Source: Zeugodacus cucurbitae (taxonomy: Eukaryota; Arthropoda; Insecta; Diptera; Tephritidae). From it: a stretch of 64,000 bases of DNA. A program made the position numbers and the translations under genes. Under the pieces are notes generated by a model. That model had not been told where the DNA came from and did not search any database. It was given only the letters and a program-made list of their open reading frames with translations. The DNA lies in NCBI RefSeq assembly GCF_028554725.1, contig NC_071668.1:52991732-53055731 (forward strand), in the 5' to 3' direction. This document shows positions 45,205 through 57,650 of the stretch, piece by piece (position 1 is the first letter of the stretch; each line of letters opens with the position of its first letter).

Positions 45205-45680
45205 TCTAAGAAGATCGTGTTATGTAAGCGATTAAAAACGAATGTCTACGAACTCGAACGCAGAATCACTCTAGACAACAGGTGTAACTATGGACTGATT
45301 AGGCAATTGAAAAGTAAAGTCCTCTCTCGACGAACAAAAACCAAACTCTACCAAACTCATCATTCCTTTCATACTATATGGTGCAAAAGCGTGGAGAATG
45401 TCAACATCCGATGAGACGGCACTAGGAGTTTTCGAGAGAAAGGTTTTGCTTAAGATTTACGGTCCCTTAAACATTGCCAACGGCGAATACCGCAGACGAT
45501 GGAATGATAATTCCACTCCACTCCAATGGAAGGACCAGGTGGAGAAGGACCTGGCTTCGCTTGGTATAACCAATTGGCGCCAAACTGCCAAAACGATAGA
45601 TACGTGGCGCGCTATTGTGGACTCGGCTAAAACCGCGTAAGCGGTGTCTACGCCAGTCAAGAAGAAGAAGAAGAAGAAGT
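45205..45680 (+). pseudogene. RTE-clade LINE fragment, subfamily B (AAG tail)
   Basis: Residues like VLCKRLKTNVYEL (equivalent to 582-594 of the intact protein) are fused, still in frame, to ERRITLDNRCNYGL (equivalent to about 818-831). The fusion removes about 225 codons with the whole catalytic core. After KVLSRRTKTKLY a frameshift leads to MSTSDETALGVFERKVLLKIYGPLN in another frame. A second deletion joins RRRWND to a PLQWKDQVEKDL piece. The ORF stops at 45638-45640 in the loop of the hairpin ACCGC-GTAA-GCGGT, followed by CTACGCCAGTC and (AAG)n to about 45680. Same subfamily as the minus-strand copy at 36541. No TSD was resolved. Confidence 0.9.
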
Positions 45681-48561
45681 CTGCTACGAACTTATTGGTC
45701 TATGTCATTGAGAAGTTTAAAATCACTTCCAAAAGTTCACCTTTCACTTTTCAATAGTTTTGAGGTCAAAATCCAAAAATTGATTAGGAGCACATGCACA
45801 AGTAAATATTCTCTACAAAGTGAATTTCCACACAGAAAACTAGTTAGAGGGTGTAGATAAATGGCATGCATGGAGTTGAGTGACTGATACTGTTTTCTCT
45901 TATTACACTTTTTATGAGAAGAATCATCATCCATAAAGTTGGCACTGATCTATAAACTTATTTATGGAAGTGCATAAGCATTCCGTGTGTCCTTTAAGCG
46001 CAAAAGCGTTGACGTGAGCACAAAAGTCATGCAACCTCAATATAAATGTTGGCATCAACAGGCCGCCAAAATTGGGGGAATGGTGTCGTAGAATACTTTC
46101 ACTAAGTACGTGAATGCCATAATCGTGTATATATGCATATGGTTTGTAAGTACTTTTGTATTTGTCCGTAAATACACGCTTATGAAAGTATGCGTGTCAA
46201 TGGTGTCAGCAGATATTGCAGTATAAAACATAAACAATTCGCATACCTACGAATGTATGTGTGCATTTGCATACAGTCGATCGCAAAACTCAATACTGAA
46301 GATAATTATTCTCTTCAAACTTGTGATTTGAAACAACTTCAAAGTACTAACAAGAAGGAAAGGACTCAGTAATTGATGAAGAGTGAAGAACTTATATAAA
46401 AACTGTGGAATCTTAGTACTAGCATTACCATTTCTATGTTCATCTGTTGAAGTATTTAAGATCTTGGTAATGCATAAAATACAAAGAAGACTTCTACAGA
46501 TAATTTGTCTAGAATGTGAACTTACGATAATATTTTTTTTCATATTTTTCCTCATAATTCATAGGCACACACTTTTGACACAAAGTGTACCAAATACTAC
46601 ATGCAGTTCGTGTGGAGAAACTTTTGGGCCATTTATCTGTCTGTTGTTGGGTCGTCTCGCAAACGTCGCAGAATACCACATATGTTGGTCCGAAATTGCG
46701 GTGCTCATGTTTCATTTTTATGTGTGGCAATACCAACAATATTAAATGTTGCCCTTAGACAACAAAAATAGTAGCAGCAGTAATAATAATATCATATACG
46801 GGAGCTGGGTGGAAGGCAATTGCCTTCAGCAGAATGGGGTGGCGAAAAGCGCAACAGCAGTAACTCCAAGCAGGAAGGAAAAAATATGCGAGTAAGCAAA
46901 ATAAAAACAAGAACAAATACCACTTCGTTGACTTATTTGCTTTTTGTTTATTTTTACCGTAGTATTTTTTTTCAACTATGTGTGCTTGTAATATTTTGGC
47001 ATTTTTGCTTTCTTTGTAGTTTTTTTTCTGGCAACGTTGTAAAAATAAACGATATGACAATAACATTTGACACACAGCTGTTCGTGTGATACATTGACAC
47101 AGTGTTACAGTTATGGTTATGACAGCACAAAACGCATTGAACGGAGCTAACATACATTCACACCCGTATTTGGCTATGTGTGTTCGCCAGCGTTTCTACC
47201 CTACAGGGAAATATTTGATACGATTTCATCATATTTGTTGCTAGGTTGCAGTATTCTAAGTTAACTAGGTTCCATAAAGCACTGAGACTTAGATGACTTT
47301 CTTCACATATATCCAAATTGTAGAACATATCAAAATGGGATTGAAAAGGAATTTTAAAATTTCCAGAGATAGAATTTGTTTTTGAGTTCTATAGGACTGC
47401 TGTCTTTTAATATGGATGTTGTCTCGATTTCTTAGTTTTATAACCATCAACAAAGATAATAAATAATAAAAAATACAAAATATTAAAATTCTAATTTACA
47501 AGGCGAATGAGACCATTTTTCAGCGGTAAATATTATCTTCCTCAGCAAAAGAGGCTTCCTTTAAAGTGAGTGCCCTATGTATCATTTTGTTTAATCAAAT
47601 CTTGTCATATATGAGGAGTACTCTCCGCATGTCAGCATCTTTTATTTACGTTCAAATTCAAATTATAAGTTGCTACGTTATTTCACCCAGGGTACTTTAA
47701 TAATATTCTATATAAATACATACATACATAGATATCTAAACATATGTTCCAACATATTTACATTTCAAAGCCTATAAAATCTTGGTAAGTTTGCCCACGA
47801 GTCAAATTTGGAGGGTGAAAAATTTCATATTGTAAATACTGTTGTGGCACTTTGTCGTATTTGCCTGCAAACCGCATTTTGTTGAAGAATATTTGTATTT
47901 ATCCTATATCACGGCGAAATTTTATAAAATACCTACATGCATTTCAACCTATAGCAGTACTTTATATGTGTGTATATATACATATTTTGGTATATACAAA
48001 CATATTCATGCCTTTGAATACTTGTTTACCCGATTTGTTTGCATTTTATTAGGTCAAAATTTGTTGATGCATTCACATTTTTCACATTCAAATTTCGTGC
48101 GCATACCAGTAGAGTTTAATCTACCTAAGCAAATATTGAAATAATAAATATATTTTTTATTAAAGAATAGGGGTGTGATACACAATAAAATTGTCAATAT
48201 ATGTATTTGTTATATTAATGATAACGAACGATACAATTTTAGCAAATTATGTCAATTTAGAGATTTAATAAACTATGTACTGGAAAATGTAAAAAATCTT
48301 ATATTACAATGGTGTTGTTTATTAAAATTAATATATGCATACGTATCTTCTAAATTCAGAATTCAGATTTATCGTCTTCTTTAAAGCAAGAAATTTACTT
48401 GACCTTATGGCTTCAATCGGTTGCTTTACTTCTTTATTTTCCTAATTCGTTTTCGCTTATTGGCGATATAACTTTAAATAATATTTACATGTTTCCATAA
48501 AATGTTTGTATATTCCAATCTTTATAAGAACAATATTATAATATTTGTAAAATTAAATATA
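45681..48561. other. Unassigned AT-rich DNA
   Basis: Open frames at 46383-46745 (120 codons, with a hydrophobic segment and scattered Cys) and 46755-47153 (minus) overlap antiparallel and have no recognisable domain or splice context. CATA-type repeats lie near 47716-47731. No gene is supported. Confidence 0.5.
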
Positions 48562-48851
48562 GAGTGGAACTTCTCTAACTCGAATCACCATAATCCACAA
48601 AAAACTTAAATTTTGTCTCGAAAGTCAAATTTTAAATTTGGTATTATGTCCTGGTCAAAAAATTCGATTTACGAAAGGAAATTTGTATGATATTTGTCTT
48701 CTATTGCCAATTCAAGAGTTCGAGTTATGGAGAACTTTGAGTTAGAGAATTTTGAGTTATGGAATGAAATTTGTATGAAATTTGATTTCTAAACGCTATT
48801 GCCAATCCAAAAGTTCGAGTTATAGAAGTTCGACTTAAGGAAATTCCACTG
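48562..48851. mobile_element. pogo-like MITE, complete copy
   Basis: A 290-bp non-coding element. The left end GAGTGGAACTTCTCTAACTCG and the right end GACTTAAGGAAATTCCACTG form imperfect terminal inverted repeats. It is preceded by TA and followed by TG (a mutated TA). The interior repeats TTCGAGTTATGGAGA-like units in both halves. A truncated relative lies at 23599-23816. Confidence 0.7.
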
Positions 48852-49099
48852 TGTTTTAGAAAATGGCATGTTTTTAATTATCACTGTTGTTTATTCCCGC
48901 TGCATCAAGGGACGCCTCGTCGCACTTATTGCTTTCGAGGTTGATGGTTCCAAATGACTGTAAATCAACCGGCGCTGTAAATCGACCGGCGCTGTCGTCC
49001 CCTTGACAAAGTCAACTTAAGTCAAAAGTTTCGTCACATAGACCGAATTTTCAGACAATAACAACGAAATCAATAAACTCCTGTTTTAACATAGTAATA

Positions 49100-50012
49100 A
49101 GCCGTGCCGGATTAACCACGTAGCAAGAGTGGCAATTGCTAAGAGGCCCTCGGTTCAACATTTGTCCGACCGTAGAAAATATCAATTTATCGTAAAAATT
49201 GAAGACTACTCCTTAAATGAATCATTGGAGTAATAAAGTTTTTAAAAGAACAAGGTCTTGCGGTTCGGGGTAGTAACGAAACCGGTGGAAAGGTTCGTTA
49301 AGATCTTGACTTAAGCACATGGTAGCTTATACTGTTGAACAAATCGCTCAAAATTTATTGGATTTATTAATTGAATGTGGCATTAATATCAAATATTGTC
49401 GTGGACAAAGCTACGATAATGCCAGCAAAATGAGTGGGAAATACAAGCACGAATCAAGGCAATAAGTACGCAGAATATATTCTCTGTCTTGCATATACAT
49501 CAAATTTTTTTTTGCGAAGTAAGCCGTAGACTGCTTTTCTTCGATTTCGTTGAAAATCTCAATACATTTTATTCGGTTTCGGTATGAAGTAAGTTTTGGA
49601 AGACATTCTCCATGACGGGAAAACAAAGCCGAAATAAAGAATACGGACTAGTTTCAACGACGAATAAGTTAGAAACGGGAATAACGACAATTACATAGAA
49701 CAGAATTCTAAAAAATTATTGCAAGTGCTTCGCTGCAGTCATCTGATCAAGACCTTAATATAGGATACGCCCCTTAATGAATCATTACATGAATGCGATC
49801 AACATTTTCAGATATTGAGACAAAAGACACAGATTTTCAACAACAAACTTCAAGCCGAAGTAAGAGGAATAAAAAATACAATTATTTTACCGGCTCTACC
49901 GCAACTGATGTCTTTGTTGAGAATCAAACAGCTGAACAACGTTTTGAAATTCAGTTTATTTTTTAAAAGTTTATTGGAAACAGTTATGTTTTATTTAATA
50001 ACCTTAACTTGA
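49100..50012 (+). pseudogene. hAT-family (ZMYM1-like) transposase relic
   Basis: Near 49100 the sequence resembles the CCGTGCCGGATT-type terminus of this group. Plus-strand pieces then follow: LAVRGSNETGGK-like near 49260; a well-preserved LLDLLIECGINIKYCRGQSY followed by DNASKMSGKYK at 49350-49440 (the family has CRGQSYDNAANMSGKY, which includes a catalytic Asp); FFDFVENLNTFYS near 49540 where the family has an FFxFxQxLYxFFS block before the insertion domain; and a C-terminal stretch 49815-50012 with repeated hydrophobic residues. Stops and frameshifts are frequent. Proteins of this type are often annotated 'zinc finger MYM-type protein 1-like'. Dead copy; the right terminus was not located. 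Confidence 0.75.
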
Positions 50013-50305
50013 GAACCTAAAACAAAAACGACCTTTTAACAGTATTTGCTGCAGGCGCTTCGCTGGCCTCATTTAGGTTGAACATAATTGGATCCAAATT
50101 TGTAGGTGACAGACGGCAGCAAAGCGAATTAGAAACTCTCTTAAACAGCTGATTGGCAATCAATTTTCAGTTAGGTTGAATATAATTGGATAGAAGGCAA
50201 ACACTGCGAATCACTAATTATTAAAAAAAATATACATAAATACATTATTATTGAAACTTCCACTCCAGGAAAGTTTAGCTATTGCATTCCATGACTATGT
50301 TTTTT

Positions 50306-51466
50306 TTATACTCTCGCAACAAAAGTAGCTAAGAGAGTATTATAGTTTTGTTCACATAACGGTTATTTGTAAGTCATAAAACTAAACGATTTATATATAG
50401 GGTTATGTATATCAAAATGATCAGACTGACGAGAGGAGTTGAAATCCGAATGTCTGTCTCTCCGTGCAACGCAATCGGACCATTGCCATGCTCAAAAAAT
50501 GGCGAAAACCAAAAACAAAGTTAAATAAAAGTTAAATTTGGTACAAAGGGTCGAACTAGGAAGAGCCATATTTTGAAGTAATTTTTTTTTGAGAAGTGAG
50601 CGTGGCCCCGCCCCAATAGGTTAGTTGCATATATCTCTCAAAACAGTAAAGCTATATAAATCAAACCTGCTGCAGCCGTTTCGCTTACGTACCCCGTCAC
50701 ACACCATAAAAATTTATATAATCGGATAATAGCCACGCCCACCTCCCATACAAAGGTTATGTTGAAAATTACTAAAAGTGAATTAACTCACTAACCTCAG
50801 AAACACTTAAGTAGAAGAAGTGGTAGAAATAAGCTGAACTCAGAGTTTTTTACAAAATTTAAAATGGGCGTGGCGTCGCCCACTTATGGGACAAAAACCA
50901 TATCTCAGGAACTACGCGATCGATTTCAATAAAATGCTATATGTTATACTTTCTTGACACCCGGATAACGCGGATGGAAAATAGGCGAAATCGGTTCACA
51001 ACCACGAGTACTTTCCATATAACTCAATTTTGAAATCATTATAATGTAGAGGGTAATATTTCACCGAAAATATGAGTAAATCTCTCAGATAATTTAATAT
51101 AATTTAGTGGAAATTTTTGTCTTCTAAAATAGTGTGTCCCTGTTCCAAAAATTATTAAAATTGGTTCATAACATCTCCTAGCTCCCATATACCTCATTAT
51201 AGGTTTTTCGAAACTACGGTGGGCTTTATTCAGCATATATCGGTTAATATATGAGTTATCTCAGCAAAATAAAGGGAGCGTATAGTTATGGGTATAGTAT
51301 AGCTTGGCGCGGAACATTATGAAATCTATTTATGAATTGCCTTCATATACCATATATTATGATTTCCGCTATTCTATTGGATCAAATAGTGTGTTATCTT
51401 AATAAAACTACTTCAATAAATTGCGAGAATATAAAATGTTGGGCTTAGCCTTTCCTTACTTGTTTT
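50306..51466 (+). mobile_element. DINE-B element
   Basis: It starts TTATACTCTCGCAACAAAAG followed by CTAAGAGAGTATTATAG and ends TTGCGAGAATATAAAATG and TTTCCTTACTTGTTTTG. The terminal hairpin is partly lost here (ATGTTGGGCTTAGCC in place of the CGGTTACACCCGAAC form). The 'GTGGCCCCGCCC' and 'ATTTAAAATGGGCGTGGCG' blocks match other copies. It is non-coding. Confidence 0.82.
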
Positions 51467-51535
51467 GTTCACATTTCATTGAAAGACAGCTGTCCGAGCA
51501 GCTTACATTAACAATAGATTAAAAGCGGCCATTTT

Positions 51536-52680
51536 TGACAATGTTGCCAACAACATTGGTGCCTGGTTTCTCTGGTACCTTGCTCTTGACATTTCCTGCA
51601 GTCTTCACGATCTATCAGCCCCATCTTGTAGGCCGCCGCAAGACAGTGACCAGTGAGTATGCCGATCATATTCCTACGTTTGCTTCTATCGATTGTTATT
51701 TCAATAGAAATTTCGTGTACTTCTTATCTACCGCCTTGCACATAACTTTTGCGGTTTTGCATCCCGGTATATTCTTCCAGCGCGCTTTGAACTTTTTTAC
51801 CAAGTTTCTGTCCAGATCATCATATAGACAGTGTATAGGTCTATCAACGTTCATCATATTTTCGGATGACAGTTTTACGCCTCGTTGGGCAATCTCGTCC
51901 ACTATCTCGTTACCTTCTATGCCCTTGTGGCCTGGCACCCAGTAGAATTGAAGTCGCCTATTTCTGGCGACATCATCCACTGCTGTCCTACCACATAAGA
52001 CACTTTTGGCCGATATGCTGAATATTGATATTGCACTTAAAGATAGCTCAGCGGCTTTTCCAATTGCAAACACCTCCGCTTGAAATATACTGCAGTGGTC
52101 CGGTAGTTTGAATGGTTGCTTTATACCTAACTCCGGACAGTATATCCCCGCGCCTACCCCGTTCTCCATTTTCGAGTCATCCGTAAATATGTTTAAATTG
52201 CTGCGTGTAGGTGCTATGCCCTTACGCCAGCCATCTCTTTCTAGGTTTACTTTGAACCTTCTTTCCCATTTGAAAGATGGGGTCAGGTAGTCGGTGTCCG
52301 CCAAACTGCCATTACCCACTGAGCTATGCCCAAAGTTTCTATACTTAAATTATCCTGCTGCCATAAGGCGCCCCGCCGATTTTGCCGCGCTGTTTTCAGC
52401 GGAGAAATCTATAGGCGGTAGGTTTAGTATTATTTCAAGAGCCGCCGGTTCTTAGTGCTCCCGTTATGCAAATAGCCGCAAGCCGTTGAACCCTTCCCAT
52501 TGGATACGTTGATTTCCGTGCGCCTGTCCACCACACTAGAGCACTATAGAGCAGAATCGGTCTTACCCCGCTGTGTAGCACCAGTGCATAAGAGAGGGAG
52601 AAAGCCCCCAGGTAGTACCCAGCATTTGCTGCACGCATATAAAGCATTGCTGGCCTTTCCTCAACATTAGGTCATAATTA
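51536..52680 (-). pseudogene. LINE RT C-terminus plus RNase H domain, minus strand
   Basis: Reading down the minus strand from about 52660: the end of the RT/thumb region (SLSYALVLHSGVRPILLYSA, LVWWTGARKS, RVQRLAAICITGALRTG); then, after a stop, LEIILNLPPIDFSAENSAAK; then an RNase H domain in an open frame at 52319-51696. In that domain NIFTDDSKMENGVGAGIY carries the first Asp, FQAEVFAIGKAAEL the Glu, and FYWVPGHKGIEGNEIVDEIA the His/Asp end. The second Asp region (NIDIQHIG-like) is poorly preserved. The tail is GILTGHCLAAAYKMGLIDRE followed by CRKCQEQGTRETRHQ. This matches I-superclade or LOA/R1-like LINEs with RNase H. It differs in sequence from the relic at 14550-15410. The stops make it dead, and the 5' part is missing. 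Confidence 0.87.
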
Positions 52681-55185
52681 AAATGTGGTGTGAAAGCGAA
52701 TGTGTAAATACATGAAATATGTGAAATAATTTTTTGGTTAATTTACAATAACTTACTTTTTTCTTTCCTTTAGTACTTTAATTACAACTTTTCCACTCAG
52801 AGAACTTATGATTCCAATTTCTACCGAAAAAAATTGTGAATTTAAATATTTTCATCAACAACAGCAACAATGTTGCACGCTCGCTTAAGACCAACAAAAT
52901 TTATAGAAAACGCTAAAAATAGCTCGTAAATAAAAACTTACTAAGCATAAATAGCAAATAAACTAAATATAACAAAACGAAACAAGCGCGTGAAAAGCAC
53001 TGCAAAAAAGCTTGCAACACCGACAGCAATACAATGCGACCAATTAAAATTGTTACGCTTAGATGCCACTACATAAACTTGCGCTGCAACAAACTGTAAG
53101 CAAAATGCAACAAATGCGCGTACACTTACTTATGCTCCAGCTGTAGCGGGACTTAAGCAGGAAAAAAGTGCCGGTCTCACCCCTTGCAGTTCGTATGTAA
53201 ATATGTGCAACAGCAACAAGAACAAAGACAAAGTTGTAGCAACAACAAGATTATAAATGCGCAAATTTCATAATTTATGTAATATGCAACAAACTGTTCA
53301 GCCACCGCCGCTCATTTGCCCCCTTTGTTATGCAACACTTTCCGCCACCTACTGTAGCTTCGGTATATACATAACATATTTTTTTGTTTTTGCTTTAAGA
53401 GCTGCACTTCTTGTAAGTTGAATTTCCTGCACGCCTTGAATACTAAGAATAATATGATCGCAATGCACTTTCTTCACAGCTTCCCTTTAACTTAGGTTCT
53501 TTTCGTGACGCCATGCAATGTTGCACATCTTTTTCACTCCGTTTAGGTCTCTTCGGCTTTGTTGGCTGTAAAATATTTTGTTATTTCAGCTTTCGTTACA
53601 ACAAACACTTTTGAAAATATTTGTATAACCTAAAACCAAACGGAGTATACTATAAGTACACCTTAGATAATTTATATATAAAAGTATGTATATAATAATG
53701 CTAAGGTATAGGGTGCTTATTTAACTATTGAAAGCTGTTAGTCACCGTGATTGATAAAATGTATTATTAAATTATTATTTTTATGATCAATAACCTTACC
53801 GTTTAACCATAATATATCCTAGTTATACATGAAGTAGTAGAGCCGCTGCTTTCACCATACACTTCGTGTCCTTTCTTTATCCTCATCTTAACATATGATT
53901 GATAAATTGCTGTTGTAGAATTCTTAAATAAATTAAGGTGAACTCTTAGTTTTCCTTTTAAACCTAAAAATGCAGATTATATGAAGGATGGTGACACATT
54001 ACGCCGTAAACGAAACCAAATGTTAAGCTTTCACAGTAATTATAAACAAATCATTTCCCTTCCTTTAATCCTGACACTCCAAACAAGGCAAAACGGTCAT
54101 ATTTTTATTTCACAGAGATACAGAGGATTGACAAACCTACTCAAAAAAGTTGATCATGTGTAATTCTTTTGCCCTTCCGTACGCAATGATTCCTTTAATG
54201 TATCGGAGTTTCAGTATACGGGCTTTCAATAATTTTTCACTTACATTAAAGAGCAAATATTGTATCACCCAGTATTATTATGATAATCGTCTGTAAAAGC
54301 GTAGATTTACTTACATAGAAATCCGTTGACATCCTCTGCGTTATATAAGATACAAAAATATATGAATATATACAAGTATATTATCGTATATATGACATGT
54401 ATACAAATGTATATACTTCGCGCACATTTCAGTTTCTCTCAAATTCTTGTGGAAAGTTATTATTTTGTTTACACACTGTAAAGTTATTATTAGTTGGCGT
54501 AAATTATGTGTTGCTAAAGAAATTATTCATTCTTCGTTAGTTGTTATAGGCAGGTAAACAAAGTAGCGGAGATGCATCTCAATTTGCGCGATCTATGGAC
54601 GGCAACCGCAATTTTGGAACTTATATAGAAAGCAGATTTAAATGAATAATATTATACGAACGAAATAATGCTTAATATAAAGATGGAATTAGTTACAAAA
54701 AATTACTTTGCTAATTGAAGATAGTAGATATATTTCAATAGTACAAAGCACAAATAAACTTTGATAGGAATATATAGGCATATGGGATATAAAGACATTG
54801 AATCAACCATTTTGAAGCACTGAGCTTTTAACAGCTCAAGATTCAATGCGACGAGGAAATACACGAACCTTCTTATCCTTATATATATTTTTATTGAATT
54901 TCCTTAGACCGCATAGGAAATTCTTTGAACGATTTGAACTATTATTGCCGCCATTATATCCAATGTTGTATAATATATCCCTTTAATTTACCAAGACATC
55001 TCACATAATAACCGATATATGAGGTTGAAATCCATTGCTAGTTTGATAATCCGTATAACAGCTATATGGGGTTAAAAAAAGTATTGACACGATTTTGCTT
55101 ATTTTGACCACAATGGATTCTACTAAATTTGGGCAGACATGTTGACATACCATCTTTACCATTAAATTTAGAGTTTCTCTAATTT
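52681..55185. other. Unassigned AT-rich DNA
   Basis: CAACA-rich low complexity at 52850-53300 on both strands, typical of fly introns and intergenic DNA. No gene, RNA or element end was recognised. Confidence 0.55.
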
Positions 55186-56060
55186 TTATACTCTCGCAAT
55201 AAAGTTGCTAGCAACAAAGTTACTAAGAGAGTATAATAGTTTTGTTCACATAACGATTGATTGTAACACCTAAAACTAAAAGAGTTAGATATTGGGTTAT
55301 ATATACCAAAGTGATCAGGCGGATATCTGTCTGTAAATCCGTCTGTGAAAGCTGTAACTTGAGTAAAAATTGAGATATCTTGATGAAACTTGGTACACGT
55401 GTTTCTTGACCACTGTCACGCCCAAAAAATGGCGAAAACCGAAAACACATAAAGTGCGATAACTAAGCCATAAATAAGCTATGAAAGTAAAATTTGGTAC
55501 AAGGGATCTCACTATGAATGGGCATATATGGATGTACATTTTTTGGAGAAGTGGGCGTGGCCTCGCCCTACTAAGTTTTTTGAACATTTCTCATAAACTA
55601 CTAAAACTAAATCAACCAAACTTTATAGAGTTGTTTCTTTTAGGTACTACCTTATACAGTCCAAATATGGAGGAAATCGGATTATAACCACGCCCACCTC
55701 CCCTACAAAGGTTATGTTGAAAACTACTAAAAATGCTTTAAAGGAAAACACCAGATACCTGAAATTTCACTATAAAGAAGGTACGTAAAATCTGCACTCA
55801 AATTGGTAAACACAATTTTAAATGGGAGTGGCGGCGCCCACATATGGGTCAAAAACTATACCTCCGAAACTGCTCGACCAATTTGAATGTAATATTTTTC
55901 TTGCATTCTAATGATATGTCGGGCAAATAGGCCAAATCGGTTCACAACCACACCTACTCCCTTTTTACCAGAACTTTGAAGTCCATCAATTAAAATTAAA
56001 ATTTTTAAAACAAATTTTCCGAAAATTTAGGTAAGTCTCTCAGATATTTTGAAGAAATCC
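55186..56060 (+). mobile_element. DINE-B element, right end lost
   Basis: It starts TTTATACTCTCGCAATAAAG and includes CTAAGAGAGTATAATAG, AACTAAAAGAGTTAGATAT, the CTGTCTGTAAATCCGTCTG block and GTGGGCGTGGCCTCGCCC. It can be followed to about 56060 (AGGTAAGTCTCTCAGATATTT) and then loses similarity. The terminal hairpin is missing. It is non-coding, and the open frames on it are shadows. Confidence 0.75.
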
Positions 56061-56085
56061 AGCTTGTTTCCTTGCTACATTTATT

Positions 56086-56096
56086 AGACTGACAAT
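56086..56096 (+). repeat. Left TSD of a short LINE insertion
   Basis: AGACTGACAAT, repeated exactly at 56311-56321. Confidence 0.88.
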
Positions 56097-56310
56097 TTAA
56101 AAGACTCACAACTGTCGGACATGGTTTTCTAGACAACATCTCGGGAGTTGCCCACATTAAACTTGTTGATCTGCTCAACTTTATAAAAGCCACAGAATGG
56201 TTCAAAGAGGACATTGTAGTGTAAGGGGCTTTAGTCCCGGTGGATTCACAATGGGCCTCGTAACGGCCTAGGTGCGTCATTTGACAACCACTCTACCTAC
56301 CTACCTACCT
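56097..56310 (+). mobile_element. 214-bp 3' end of an RNase H-type LINE, (CTAC)n tail
   Basis: A short 5'-truncated insertion. The plus strand reads IKLVDLLNFIKATEWFKEDI, which resembles the C-terminal end of the LINE relic at 14550-15410 (LRSFIKSTELF). A stop follows, then a short 3' UTR with CCGGTGGATTCACAATGGGC and a (CTAC)n microsatellite tail. An exact 11-bp TSD proves insertion by retrotransposition. The minus-strand open frame over it (56005-56280) is a shadow. Confidence 0.85.
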
Positions 56311-56321
56311 AGACTGACAAT
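56311..56321 (+). repeat. Right TSD of the short LINE insertion
   Basis: AGACTGACAAT, identical to 56086-56096. Confidence 0.88.
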
Positions 56322-57539
56322 CTGCGTTTCTCTAATGACGATCTTTCGTCTCATCAAGAACAATTAGACATAGCTGGAATAAGTGTTGTGGCAATAATAC
56401 AAATCAATAATAAATTTCAAAGCAAACATGCTATTTACCAATTGCAAAACTATTGCACTACTATATGCTATTGCGGTAATAATCAGAAAACAGTTGAATT
56501 GACTATTTAGTACATAGAAAAGATTTATAAAACATAATTTATCATAAGAAAAATATTCAATCAGCTTTTCAGTGGAATTCGTAAGTCAATTCGAAAATAT
56601 TATATGCTTAAATATATTCCAGAGGAATAAGTATATTAGAATTGTGTCACCCCTTTAATTCGGTTAAGACGAAAAAATATAGACACTTCCTGTGTAGACG
56701 CAACCAAATGTTTTAACAAATATTTTAAACAGTATTTGAAATTCCGTCGCATGTTAGATGTGAGCCCAACATCTCCACATAGGCATGCTGACCATAAAAA
56801 ACAATTTCGCGAAAACTATATATAAGTATGTTGCCGACAAAAGTGTCCTTACATCCTTTCAAAAGAATATTTTTTCAACTAAGTAGACTTTATCGCACGC
56901 AGCGGAAAAACATAAGTAAGAAAGAGCTTTTCAATTATTAATTAACCTAGTAACCTTGCCATAGAATATGAGCAGACGGCCATACCTTTATACAGGTAAG
57001 TAAGTAGTTGTGCGAAATACACACGCATTACATTTTTTGCTCGAATGTGTACATTCATTCAACTGTGAACATCGACATTTGCGAAAGTGCTATAAAATGT
57101 TATCACAGTTGTACACAATCTATTTCATTTTCCCTTTTTTCTCCACCAGTACATTACGCGCGCATTTGTTCGTTGGTTGGTTGGTTGGTTTGTGGAGGGT
57201 TAACATGTCATGCTAATCTGATGCATTCATGCTACACATTCGCAATGGAAATGTGGAAAAATCAATGTTTTATAACATTCAATATGGTAATGCATGCCCT
57301 TCGGTATGCCAAGTGTTTGTAGACAATCGTATATACGTGTATACTTGGAATGTATATACATATAGTGTAGTATGTAGGCGTTACGAGGGCTTCTTGTGAT
57401 CCTTATTAATCGGTGTATTTTGAAAATTTAAAAGTCAGGCATTCAGCAACACGAAAAGGAAGTACTAACTAATCCAAACAGTTGATAGCTCTTGGTTCTC
57501 GAACTCTTTCGGTAATTTTACGCTGGTGTCTTCTGTCTT
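56322..57539. other. Unassigned DNA with a (TTGG)n tract
   Basis: (TTGG)n near 57173-57190. Overlapping frames at 57008-57322 are without motif. No gene is supported. Confidence 0.5.
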
Positions 57540-57650
57540 CATCCTTGATATAGCAGGTTAGGTAAAGTCAGGATCAGAGGCCAACCCTCGCGATAAGTGT
57601 TGTGTTGGGACCCACTTGGACAACAAAAGACTCTTGTCCATTATGATTTC
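57540..57650 (-). mobile_element. Possible LINE 3' UTR scrap
   Basis: GCAGGTTAGGTAAAGTCAGG with GGCCAACCCTCGCGATAAG and GGGACCCACTTGGACAAC resembles the AGGTTAGGT-type 3' regions of fly LOA/R1-like LINEs in antisense. No coding part or TSD was found. Confidence 0.3.

Noticed and set aside
46383..47153. A 120-codon plus-strand frame with a hydrophobic segment and a 132-codon minus-strand frame, considered as a receptor or membrane protein exon.
   Set aside because: There is only one membrane-like segment, no family match, overlapping antisense frames and no conserved exon borders.
56273..56310. (CTAC)n tract as an independent microsatellite.
   Set aside because: It is the tail of the short LINE insertion, lying immediately before the right-hand copy of the 11-bp duplication.
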